This document shows, one piece after another, positions 14,401 through 27,500 of a DNA stretch of 64,000 nucleotides. The DNA comes from Protula sp. h YS-2021 (Eukaryota > Annelida > Polychaeta > Sabellida > Serpulidae), in the NCBI GenBank assembly GCA_949752745.1, contig OX457034.1, positions 5,760,264-5,824,263 on the forward strand. The letters run 5' to 3'. The notes under the pieces were generated by a model. It was not told the DNA's origin, did not search any database, and was given only the letters and a program-made list of their open reading frames with translations. Position numbers and translations under genes: made by a program. Each line of letters opens with the position of its first letter. Positions within the stretch are counted from its first letter, which is position 1.

Positions 14401-17400
14401 CATTTAAAAAATAACTGCACTCTCTCCCGCTAATAGTGGGATTGCAATTTCATTTCAAGAACAATTACAATATCTCCCACTCATAATCCACTGTATTTCC
14501 AACCATTGCTCTCTCTCCCGGTTTTACTTAATTACTTTCATGTATTTCAATTTAAAGGAATTGCGATCCCAATGTCACTAAACTTAAAATGGGCAAAACT
14601 TAGAATGGTGTGTAAAACTGAAGCAAAAAAAAAAAAACAAAAAAAACAAAAAAGAAAAAAAAACAAACAAACAAAAAAACCATAAAAGTTAAACATACAT
14701 AAAATTACCCTTAGTTTCATAATGAGAAGTTAAGCAAGAGAGGATATTCTCACAAAAATGGTGTGTACAAATGTAAGCAAAAAAAAACATGGCGAGTTTG
14801 TATAAAAGTATGGCGAGTTGGTTTCCAAGTCGCCATACGGCGAGTTGGATTTATGGCGAGATGTCCTGACCGCTATTTGGATATTGTGATATCTGACGTT
14901 TGTGAGATTCACACTGCTTTCATGCACGCTAGCCGACGCTCTACAGACACGCCTACGTCACACGTCACACGTCACAAAATATGAGAACACTTAAATTACA
15001 CCCAAAATCAGTAATTGTATGCGGCGGCTTACACGCGGACATGATGAGCGTACAGGCCATAGTGAAACGAGGCAAAGAATTACTTGAGTACACCGTGTCC
15101 TCGTGTGTACTTAAGTGTACACGACTAACACCGTGTCCTCGTGTGTACTTAAGTGTACACGACTAACACCGTGTCGTCGTGTGTACTTAAGTGTACACAA
15201 CTAACACCGTGTCCTCGTGTGTACTTAAGTGTACACGACTAACACCGTGTCCTCGTGTGTACTTAAGTGTACACGACTAACACCGTGTCCTCGTGTGTAC
15301 TTAAGTGTACACGACTAACACCGTGTCCTCGTGTGTACTTAAGTGTACACGACTAACACCGTGTCCTCGTGTGTACTTAAGTGTACACGACTAACAGCGT
15401 GTACTCGTGTGTACTTGAGTGTACGTGAGTAACACCGTCTCCTCGTGTGTACTCGTGTGTGTATGTGAGTAACACCCTGTACTCGTGTGTACTGGACACA
15501 GGGGCGCGGATGAGCGTACATGTGACAGTGATTTGAGGAGTTGAATCAGCGGCAGAGATCGGTAAGAGGTGGACTGAACTCACCTGGTCACGTGATGAAG
15601 TGCGGGAACCAATCAGCTCCGTCAATATGGACGGTTTGTTCACGTGACTGGCCGTGATCACCATTGGCTGAGACGTGCTCGTGCCGTCGGCTTTCTGTCG
15701 TATGACCGTCATCTGCCAACAAATTCCTTGTCACTTGATTAAAAACATTTAAATCTTGAATATTTAATTTATTATTTGAATCATTGCTGAGTCTTACCGG
15801 CAAGTCAATTAAATCGTGATACAAGATCCTGATATAGATAGTTCATGTCATGATACCATTGAAACTGACTGCCAAATCGAGATCGTAATTAAGTCACCAT
15901 ACATCTTCTCACAGCGATATATTCACACACCAAACTCGTGCAAAAACAACACACGGACACACAGACACACGGACGCATTGACCTTCTGCGGCTGGCAGGG
16001 TTGGCGGACACACTGACCTTCTGCGCTGGGCGGGGTTGGCGGACACACGGACACACTGACCTTCTGCGGCTGGCAGGGTTTGCGGACACACGGACACACT
16101 GACCTGCGGCTAGCAGGGTTGGCGGACACACGGGCCTTCTGCGGCTGGGCGGGGTTGGCGGACACACGGACACACTGACCTTCTGCGGCTGGCAGGGCTG
16201 GCGGACACACTGACCTGCGGCTGGGCACGGTTGGCGGACACACGGACACACTGACCTTCTGCGGCTGGCAGGGTTGGCGGACACACGGACCTTCTGCGGC
16301 TGGGCACGGTTGGCGGACACACGGACACACTGACCTTCTGCGGCTGGCAGGGACGGCGGAGGCATGCACGCACTGACTTTCTGGAGCTGAGAGGGGTTGG
16401 CGAACACACGGACGAACTGACCTGCGGCTGGGCGGGGTTGGCGGACACATGGACGCAGTGACCGTCGGCTGGGTGGGGTTGGCGAACACACGGACGCACT
16501 GACCTTCTGCGGCTGGGCGGGTTTGGCGGACACACGGACGCAGTGACCGTCGGCTGGGTGGGGTTGGCGAACACACGGACGCACTGACCTTCTGCGGCTG
16601 GGCGGGTTTGGCGGACACACGGACGCAGTGACCGTCGGCTGGGTGGGGTTGGCGAACACACGAACGCACTGACCTTCTGCGGCTGGGCGGGTTTGGCGGA
16701 CACACGGACGCAGTGACCGTCGGCTGGGTGGGGTTGGCGGACACACGGACGCACTGACCTTCTGGGGCTAGGCAGGGTTGGCGGACACACGGACGCAGTG
16801 ACCTGCGGCTGGGCAGGATCGGCGGACACACGGACGCACTGACCTTCTGGAGCTGGGCAGGGTTGGCGGACACACAGACGCACTGACATGCGGCTGGGCG
16901 GGGTTGGCGGACACACGGACGCACTGACCTTCTGCGGCTGGGCAGGGTTGGCGAGGGTCTCTAGCCGTGGCGCCAAGCGTCGCTCTACCTTCTGCTGCTG
17001 CGTGACGATGGGGCGGGCGCCCTGCGAGAAACAAGGCTGCGTGCCCTGCTTCTCTATGAAGCTAATGTAATCCTACAAACGGAGATCTATACATGTAGTC
17101 CTACAAACAGAGATCCATACATGTAGTCCTACAAACATGGAGATCCATACATGTAGTCCTACAAGCATGGAGATCCATACATGTAGTCCAACAAACACGG
17201 AGATCAATACATGTGGTCGTACAAACGGATATCCATATATGTAGTCCTAAAAACATGGGAGATCCATACATGTAGTCCTACAAGCATGGAGATCCATACA
17301 TGTAGTCCTACAAACGGAGATCCATACATGTAGTCCTACAAACATGAAGATCCATACATGTAGTCCTACAAACACGGAGATCCATACATGTAGTCCTACA

Positions 17401-18340
17401 AACACGGAGATCAATACATGTAGTCGTACAAACATGGAGATCAATACATGTAGTCCTACAAACGGAGATCAATACATGTAGTCCTACAAACATGAAGATC
17501 CATACATGTAGTCCTACAAACGGAAATCCATATATGTAGTCCTACAAACACGGAGATCCATACATGTAGTCGTACAAACGGAGATCCATACATGTAGTCC
17601 TACAAACATGAAGATCCATACATGTAGTCCTACAAACATGGAGATCCAAACATGTAGTCCAACAAACACGGAGATCAATACATGTAGTCCTACAAACATG
17701 GAGATCCATACATGTAGTCCTACAAGAGGAGATCCATACATGTAGTCCTACAAACGGAAATCCATATATGTAGTCGTACAAACGGAGATCCATACATGTA
17801 GTCCTACAAACATGAAGATCCATACATGTAGTCCTACAAACGGAGATCCATATATGTAGTCCTACAAACGGAAATCCATATATGTAGTCGAACAAACGGA
17901 GATCCATACATGTAGTCCTACAAACATGAAGATCCATACATGTAGTCCTACAAACATGGAGATCCATACATGTAGTCCTACAAACATGAAGATCCATACA
18001 TGTAGTCCTACAAACATGGAGATCAATACATGTAGTCCTACAAACATGGAGATCCATACATGTAGTCCTACAAACGGAGATCCATATATGTAGTCCTACA
18101 AACATGGAGATCCATACATGTAGTCCTAAAAACATGGGAGATCAATACATGTAGTCGTACAAACATGAAGATCCATACATGTAGTAATACAAACATGGAG
18201 ATCCATACATGTAGTCCTACAAACATGGAGATCCATACATGAAGTCCTACAAACATGGAGATCCACGACACAGTGATCAGACCACTCCATTCCCACATAA
18301 GCACTAAATACCGAGACTATGCATTTATTTTTATTACTGA

Positions 18341-18372
<32 letters not shown>

Positions 18373-18448
18373 CCGCTGTCATCCGTCTTCTCTCTCCCTC
18401 TCTCCCGCTCTCTCTTTCTCTCTCCCTCCCCCCTCTCTCTCTCTCTCC

Positions 18449-18488
<40 letters not shown>

Positions 18489-18525
18489 ACCCATCTTCTC
18501 TCTCCCTCCCTCTCTCCCTCCCCCT

Positions 18526-18573
<48 letters not shown>

Positions 18574-21500
18574 TCTCTCTCTCTCCCCTCGCTCTCACCC
18601 GTCCGATTTCTCTGGCCCGCTCGATCTCTCTCCATCCTCCACTCTCTTCCCCCCCTTCCATCTGTCTCTGCTACCCACCTCCCATCCCCGACATCTCTTT
18701 ATCTCTCCTCCTCCTCCCGGCGGTGACGTAATTGTGCACGCCTGTATTTTACCTTTTCAAAGCCACTCTGCAGCTGTGTCACCACCGGCGGGCTTTTGGG
18801 CGTGATTACCGTCTGTGACGTGTTGCCCTGTGACTGGCTCATCCCCGGCTGGCCGAGTGACGTCAGCAGCTTCCGTGTCGGCGCCCCTTTCTGCACGACG
18901 ATGACGTTGGGTTTCCCCGACCCTGAGCTCACCACACGACCTCCACTCGGTGGTAACACTTGAAGAAAATTCACATTTTCACTTGCAAGTATCAATGTTA
19001 TGGTTACCAGAAATATCCTCAAGGTCAAACCACAAGATGAAAACATGCCAATCTTACTTCACTTTCTGTCAACCAATGAAATGGAAGCGATCAAACTTTT
19101 CTGAGTTAAATCATAACGCCATTGATATCACTATTGTTTTCGCGGTGGGGGTGGGGAGGATTGGGGTGATGGGTGGGTGAAGGGAACAGCTTGCGGCATC
19201 TGAACGGGCTTACCCGATGCTCCAGGGTGCGATGTTTTCACGGCTGTGATCTGCACGTGTTTGGAGCCCGAAGTGTTGATGACGCGTGCCCCGCCCATGC
19301 TCACTATCTTTCCTCCTGTACAACACGTGTGACGCATTATGTGACGTATTATGTGACGTATTACGTGACGTATTATGACACGCCATGCATGCAGTTCGCA
19401 CACAACTCATATAAGCTTGCGTCGATTTTGTCCCAGTGAAAAATAAGAAAAGCGTTTATCTTTGATGGTTCTGGAACACTCCGGAACACCCAGAACACGC
19501 TATCTCAAAACTCCTTAATTCAAAGTCGATGAAGGCCTTCCTACCTGCCGTTGTGAGGGACGACCGCGCTGCAATGGTAACGGACGAGGGCACCGTCGTC
19601 ACGACAACCACAGTGGAGCCCGTGTGGGCCGAGCTGCCGTCACCTGGTAACCGTGACACACCGCTTGACGACGGCTTTGGTAAGATCTTAGCACTGCTGC
19701 CTCCCACGGCTTGTGTGATTATCTTCATGCCTAGCGCAGAAAAAATATTAAGGGGTTTCATACAAAATAAAGTTGGTGAAAAAAACGAAATACAGACCAG
19801 GTCTAGTTATTTTTTCAGCCAACCCATTCAAATGTCCTGGATTAGCTCAATCCATTTACACGGTCCGTTCATTTACTTTTTTCATTAATTCACGGTACTT
19901 CGTTCTATAACCACACAAAATAAAGTAAATATCTTGAAAGCATGAGGTAAAGAATTAATTTTTAATCTACAAATCCACATCTTTATCAGACCACTCTTAC
20001 ACCAACAACGACGTGTGCATACTCACTTCCCTCTTGCTTGATGTGCACATTGGACTTGGCCGTTCTGTATATCTGCGGCGATTGGATGGCCTGCCCACTG
20101 GGCGGTATCACTATGGTGGACCTGTGGCCCGGGGTCAAGGGCACTCGGGGCCGCGTGATGATCGTCCGCGTGCGAGGGTACCCCCGGTGGCCTCCCGTGC
20201 TTAACACCTGAGGTCCTATGATGGTCCCTGCAAAGGCACCAAGCCCAAGGCTGTGATTTTCTTTCCCCCACCAAGAATCAACCTGGCTCAATGCCTCGTA
20301 CCAAATGCCGTATTAATTTTAAACAACATGACTCAATGCGTAACACCAAATACTGTATCAATTTGAACAACTTATGCAAGTGTACTTTTTAATTATTACT
20401 GTTCAGAAGATAAAAGTGTACCTTGCTGTGACGTCATGGCACTTGCAGTGGTCGTCAAGGAAACAATGTGATCCAACAACTTCATTCCCACACCGGAAGT
20501 GACATTAGTTGTCACGGAAACAGGCCTCTGGTACTGTGACGTCACTGAGGTGGTGGCCACGGGCCGCGGGTACTGTGACGTCACCACGCCAGTTCTCGGG
20601 TACGGCGACGCCACAGTGGACGTCGCCGCGACGGTCCTGGGGTACTGCGTCGTCTCAGACGTGGCGGCCATCGTCCGCGGCGTAGTCGTTGTCTGGACAA
20701 TGTGCGGCGCGGCTGCGGGCAGTGATGACGCGGCCTGGGCCGGCGGCTGCGGATCGCGCGTGTCGCTGGCGCGGTACGGGCTAGACATAGCGGGTGTGGT
20801 CTGACTGGCGACGGGGGGCCGAGGGCTGAGCTGGGAGACAGGACGCATGTAAGGACGGTGAAGGATGTTGGGGAGCGAGGACGACGCGGTGGGGGTGGCG
20901 GACGCGGCGCTGGATACCACCACGACTTTCTGACTACTCTGCAAATGCAGCTTTCCTGAAAGTCAGCACGCAGGAAATACACAGAAACAGGCTCAAACAG
21001 ACCACACATATGTGTCGCTATTTACTACATTTTCAGGCGATTCTCAGTAGTTTTTTTATAATGATAAACGATTTTCAAGACTGGGACTGAAACTTGTCTA
21101 GAACAGCTTGGGGTCCAAGATTGGAGTGAGTCGTCATTGTATATAAATTCTCGTTGGCCACAACGAACATAAATCTTTTATATTAATAGAACTAGCACAA
21201 TGAGAGATGTCCAGGCATACATTTGCTTGGACTACCCTCAACCCGTCACACCAACGCCCCCGACCGCACACTAACTTACCTGGACTTTTAGCGACCGTGA
21301 CCCTGACCGGAGGCGGAGTGGGTCCCGGCGGGGATAGGCTTGCCATGTAGCCCGGGGGCACGGGTAGCTTAGGGCCCGTCACGGAGATGACAGGGCTCGT
21401 CGTCTTGGTGATGATGAGGCTATCCGCACTGCTGCTGCGCCGGCGTCGCTTCGTCTGCGTGTGCGTTTCCTCCTCTTCGGTGCTCAAGCCTCCTGGAACC

Positions 21501-24500
21501 ATGAAACAAGAATGTCCAGGGACATCGTGACTAGCCGAGATCTAATGAATCAAGTATCAACAGGCTTACATGGTCGCCTCCTGGAATCAACAAAAAAAAA
21601 ACATCCTCGTTTCTCCAACTCGCCTGTAAGTCATGAACATAATATACAATCGTCGGGTGAATTTTCGAAGGGCGAGTAAAAGTTCAAACTGCAAGAACAG
21701 AAGGCAACAGGGTCATCAACACGGTCATTTCTTGACAATTTTCACTGTCAAGTAAACAAGTTTGTCCAAGGACAAAGTCCCAGCTTACGAAAAGCAATAA
21801 GACCCATTCCAGCGTGCATAAGCGAAGGAATTTCCCTGAAATATCAAGCTTCAAAAGATGAGACGGCAAAGAGCTAGCTCAATAATTAATTTAGCACCGG
21901 ACCAGAACATAGATCGATAAATGCATACAAAGATTTCTTTCCCAGAAAAATGGGGAACAGATTTTTTGTATATCTGGTAGACCGGATAGTTCGCCATAGA
22001 TGCCTTCAAACAACGCTCGCATTTCGGACCAGTGCGCATATTTATGTAACTTGCCTCGATGCGCGGTTCTAATTCAGACAAGTGCGCATGTTTATTTAAT
22101 TTGCGTTGATGCGCGGCTCTCATTTTGGAACAGTGCACATGTTTATTTAACTTAATAAAGATTAATGCGCGGTTCTTATTCCAGACCAATGCGCATGTTC
22201 ATTTTACTTTCGTACTTATTTTGGACAAGTGCACAAGTTTCCTTAGGTTGTCTTGATGCGTGGGTCACAACTTTCGTACATTATCGCCCAATGTTCCCTA
22301 TTACCGCCCACCCGAAAAATATTATATTTATCATATTTTCGGGTCCTAGAATTGTTTTCTGCACTTTTAAAGCGAAAATTACAACTTTCTTGCATTATCG
22401 CCCAATATTCCCTATTATCGCTTACCCGAAAAATATCACATTTATCATATTTTCGGGTCATAGAATTGATTCCTGCACTTTTAAAGCGAAAATTACAATT
22501 TTCTTGCATTATCGCCCAATGTTCCCTATTATCGCCGACACGAAAAATATCATATTTATCATATTTTCGGGTCATAGAATTGATTATTGCACTTTTAAAG
22601 CAAAAATTACAACTTTCTTACATTATCGCCCAATGTTCCCTATTATCGCCCACACGAAAAATATCACATTTATCATATTTTCGAGTCATAGAATTGTTTC
22701 CTGCACTTTTAAAGCGAAAATTACAACTTTCTTGCACTATCGCCCAATGTTCCCTATTATCGACCACCCGAAAAATATCATATTTATCATATTTTCGGGT
22801 CACAGAATTGATTCCTGCACTTTTAAAGATAAAAATTACAATTTTCTTACATTATCGCCCAATATTCCCTATTATCGCCCACCCGAAAAATATCACATTT
22901 ATCATATTTTCGGGTCATAGAATTGATTCCTGCACTTTTAAAGCGAAAATTACAACTTTCTTGCATTATCGCCCAATATTCCCTATTATCGCCCATCCGA
23001 AAAATATCATATTTATCATATTTTCGGGTTATAGAATTGATTCCTGCTCTTTTAAAGCGAAAATTACAACTTTCTTACATTATCGCCCAATGTTACCTAT
23101 TATCGCCCACACGAAAAATATTATATTTATCATATTTTCGGGTCCTAGAATTGTTTCCTGCACTTTTAAAGCGAAAATTACAACTTTCTTGCTTTATCGC
23201 CCAATATTCCCTGTTATCGCCCACCCGTAAAATATCACATTGATCATATTTTCGGGTAATAGAATTGATTCCTGCACTTTTAAAGCAAAAATTACAACTT
23301 TCTTGCATTATCGCCCAATGTTCCCTATTATCGCCCACACGAAAAATATCACATTTATCATATTTTCGGGTCATAGAATTGATTCCTGCTCTTTTAAAGC
23401 GAAAATTACAACTTTCTTACATTATCGCCCAATGTTCCCTATTATCGCCCACACGAAAAATATTATATTTATCATATTTTCGGGTCCTAGAATTGTTTCC
23501 TGCACTTTTAAAGCGAAAAATACAACTTTCTTGCTTTATCACCCAATATTCCCTGTTATCGCCCACCCGTAAAAATATCACATTGATCATATTTTCGGGT
23601 CACAGAATTGATTCCTGCACTTTTAAAGCGAAAATTACAACTTTCTTGCATTATCGCCCAATGTTCCCTATTATCGCCCACACAAAAATATCACATTTAT
23701 CATATTTTCGGGTCATAGAATTGATTCCTGCACTCTTAAAGCGAAAATTACAACTTTCTTGCATTATCGCCCAATGTTCCCTATTAACGCCCATCAAAGA
23801 AATATCATATTTATCATATTTTCGGGACATAGAATTGATCCCTGCACTTTTAAAGCGAAAATTACGTTTTTCTTGCATTATCGCCCAATATTCCCTATTA
23901 TCGCCCATCCGAAAAATATCATATTTATCATATTTTCGGGTTATAGAGTTGTATTCTGCTCTTTTAAAGCGAAAGTTACAATTTCTTACATTATCGCCCA
24001 ATGTTCCCATTATCGCCCACACGAAAAATATTATATTTATCATATTTTCGGGTCCTAGAATTGTTTCCTGCACTTTTAAAGCGAAAAATACAACTTTCTT
24101 GCTTTATCACCGAATATTCCCTGTTATCGCCCACCCGTAAAATATCACATTGATCATATTTTCGGGTCACAGAATTGATCCCTGCACTTTTAAAGCGAAA
24201 ATTACAACTTTCTTGCATTATCGCCCAATGCTCCCTATTATCGCCCACACGAAAAATATCACATTTATCATATTTTCGGGTCATAGAATTGATTCCTGCT
24301 CTTTTAAAGCGAAAATTACAACTTTCTTGCTTTATCGCCCAATATTCCCTGTTATCGCCCACCCGTAAAATATCACATTGATCATATTTTCGGGTAATAG
24401 AATTGATTCCTGCACTTTTAAAGCAAAAATTACAACTTTCTTGCATTATCGCCCAATGTTCCCTATTATCGCCCACACGAAAAATATCACATTGATCATA

Positions 24501-27500
24501 TTTTCGGGTAATAGAATTGATTCCTGCACTTTTAAAGCAAAAATTACAACTTTCTTGCATTATCGCCCAATGTTCCCTATTATCGCCCACACGAAAAATA
24601 TCACATTTATCATATTTTCGGGTCATAGAATTGATTCCTGCTCTTTTAAAGCGAAAATTACAACTTTCTTACATTATCGCCCAATGTTCCCTATTATCGC
24701 CCACACGAAAAATATTATATTTATCATATTTTCGGGTCCTAGAATTGTTTCCTGCACTTTTAAAGCGAAAAATACAACTTTCTTGCTTTATCACCCAATA
24801 TTCCCTGTTATCGCCCACCCGTAAAAATATCACATTGATCATATTTTCGGGTCACAGAATTGATTCCTGCACTTTTAAAGCGAAAATTACAACTTTCTTG
24901 CATTATCGCCCAATGTTCCCTATTATCGCCCACACAAAAATATCACATTTATCATATTTTCGGGTCATAGAATTGATTCCTGCACTCTTAAAGCGAAAAT
25001 TACAACTTTCTTGCATTATCGCCCAATGTTCCCTATTAACGCCCATCAAAAAAATATCATATTTATCATATTTTCGGGACATAGAATTGATCCCTGCACT
25101 TTTAAAGCGAAAATTATGTTTTTCTTGCATTATCGCCCAATATTCCCTATTATCGCCCATCCGAAAAATATCATATTTATCATATTTTCGGGTTATAGAG
25201 TTGTATTCTGCTCTTTTAAAGCGAAAGTTACAATTTCTTACATTATCGCCCAATGTTCCCATTATCGCCCACACGAAAAATATTATATTTATCATATTTT
25301 CGGGTCCTAGAATTGTTTCCTGCACTTTTAAAGCGAAAAATACAACTTTCTTGCTTTATCACCGAATATTCCCTGTTATCGCCCACCCGTAAAATATCAC
25401 ATTGATCATATTTTCGGGTCACAGAATTGATCCCTGCACTTTTAAAGCGAAAATTACAACTTTCTTGCATTATCGCCCAATGCTCCCTATTATCGCCCAC
25501 ACGAAAAATATCACATTTATCATATTTTCGGGTCATAGAATTGATTCCTGCACTTTTAAAGCGAAAATTACAACTTTCTTGCATTATCGCCCAATGTTCC
25601 CTATTATCGCCCATCCAAAAAATATCATACTTATCATATTTTCGGGACATAGAATTGATCCCTGCAATTTTAAAGCGAAAATTACAACTTTCTTGCATTA
25701 TCGCCCAATATTCCCTATTATCGCCCATCCGAAAAATATCATATTTATCATATTTTCGGGTTATAGAGTTGATTCCTGCTCTTTTAAAGCGAAAATTACA
25801 ACTTTAGTACATTATCGCCCAATGTTACCATTATCGCCCACACGAAAAATATTATATTTATCATATTTTCGGGTCCTAGAATTGTTTCCTGCACTTTTAA
25901 AGCGAAAATTAAAACTTTCTTGCATTATCGCCCAATATTCCCTATTATCGCCCATCCGAAAAATATCACATTTATCATATTTTCGGGTTATAGAATTGAT
26001 TCCTGCTCTTTTAAAGCGAAAATTACAACTTTCTTACATTATCGCCCAATGTTACCTATTATCGCCCACACGAAAAATATTATATTTATCATATTTTCGG
26101 GTCCTAGAATTGTTTCCTGCACTTTTAAAGCGAAAATTACAACTTTCTTGCTTTATCGCCCAATATTCCCTGTTATCGCCCACCCGTAAAATATCACATT
26201 GATCATATTTTCGGGTCACAGAATTCATTCCTGCACTTTAAAAGCGAAAATTACAACTTTCTTGCAATAAAGCCCAATGTTCCCTATTATCGCCCACACG
26301 AAAAAATCACATTTATCATATTTTCGGGTCATAGAATTGATTCCTGCACTTTTTAGGCGAAAATTACAATTTTCTTACATTATCGCCCAATATTCCCTAT
26401 TATCGCCCACCCGAAAAATATTATATTTATCATATTTTCGGGTCCTAGAATTGTTTCCTGCACATTCAAAGCGAAAATTACAACTTTCTTGCTTTATCGC
26501 CCAATATTCCCTGTTATCACCCACCCGTAAAATATCACATTGATCATATTTTCGGGTCATAGAATTGATTCCTGCACTTTTAAAGCGAAAATTACAACTT
26601 TCTTGCATTATCGCCCAATGTTCCCTATTATCGCCCTCACGAAAAATATCACATTTATCATATTTTCGGGTCATAGAATTGATTCCTGCACTTTTAAAGC
26701 GAAAATTACAACTTTCTTGCATTATCGCCCAATGCTCCCTATTATCGCCCACACGAAAAATATCACATTTATCATATTTTCGGGTCATAGAATTGATTCC
26801 TGCTCTTTTAAAGCGAAAATTACAACTTTCTTGCTTTATCGCCCAATATTCCCTGTTATCGCCCACCCGTAAAATATCACATTGATCATATTTTCGGGTA
26901 ATAGAATTGATTCCTGCACTTTTAAAGCAAAAATTACAACTTTCTTGCATTATCGCCCAATGTTCCCTATTATCGCCCACACGAAAAATATCACATTGAT
27001 CATATTTTCGGGTAATAGAATTGATTCCTGCACTTTTAAAGCAAAAATTACAACTTTCTTGCATTATCGCCCAATGTTCCCTATTATCGCCCACACGAAA
27101 AATATCACATTTATCATATTTTCGGGTCATAGAATTGATTCCTGCTCTTTTAAAGCGAAAATTACAACTTTCTTACATTATCGCCCAATGTTCCCTATTA
27201 TCGCCCACACGAAAAATATTATATTTATCATATTTTCGGGTCCTAGAATTGTTTCCTGCACTTTTAAAGCGAAAAATACAACTTTCTTGCTTTATCACCC
27301 AATATTCCCTGTTATCGCCCACCCGTAAAAATATCACATTGATCATATTTTCGGGTCACAGAATTGATTCCTGCACTTTTAAAGCGAAAATTACAACTTT
27401 CTTGCATTATCGCCCAATGTTCCCTATTATCGCCCACACAAAAATATCACATTTATCATATTTTCGGGTCATAGAATTGATTCCTGCACTCTTAAAGCGA

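Noticed and set aside
9917..16976. Proline/cysteine/arginine-rich repeat frames on the minus strand (VSASVCPP type)
   Set aside because: They are read-through of the exon-12 donor array into intron. The unit is not consistently a multiple of three and frames drift.
10644..18304. FVGLHVWISM and VCRTTCMDLH repeat frames resembling membrane protein
   Set aside because: A 30-bp minisatellite translated in different frames. It lies upstream of the exon-12 acceptor and has no initiation context.
18923..18990. Exon 11 extended upstream to include VLPPSGGRVVSS
   Set aside because: The gagctcag|GGTCG acceptor keeps phase with exon 10. The extension has no better acceptor and no homology.
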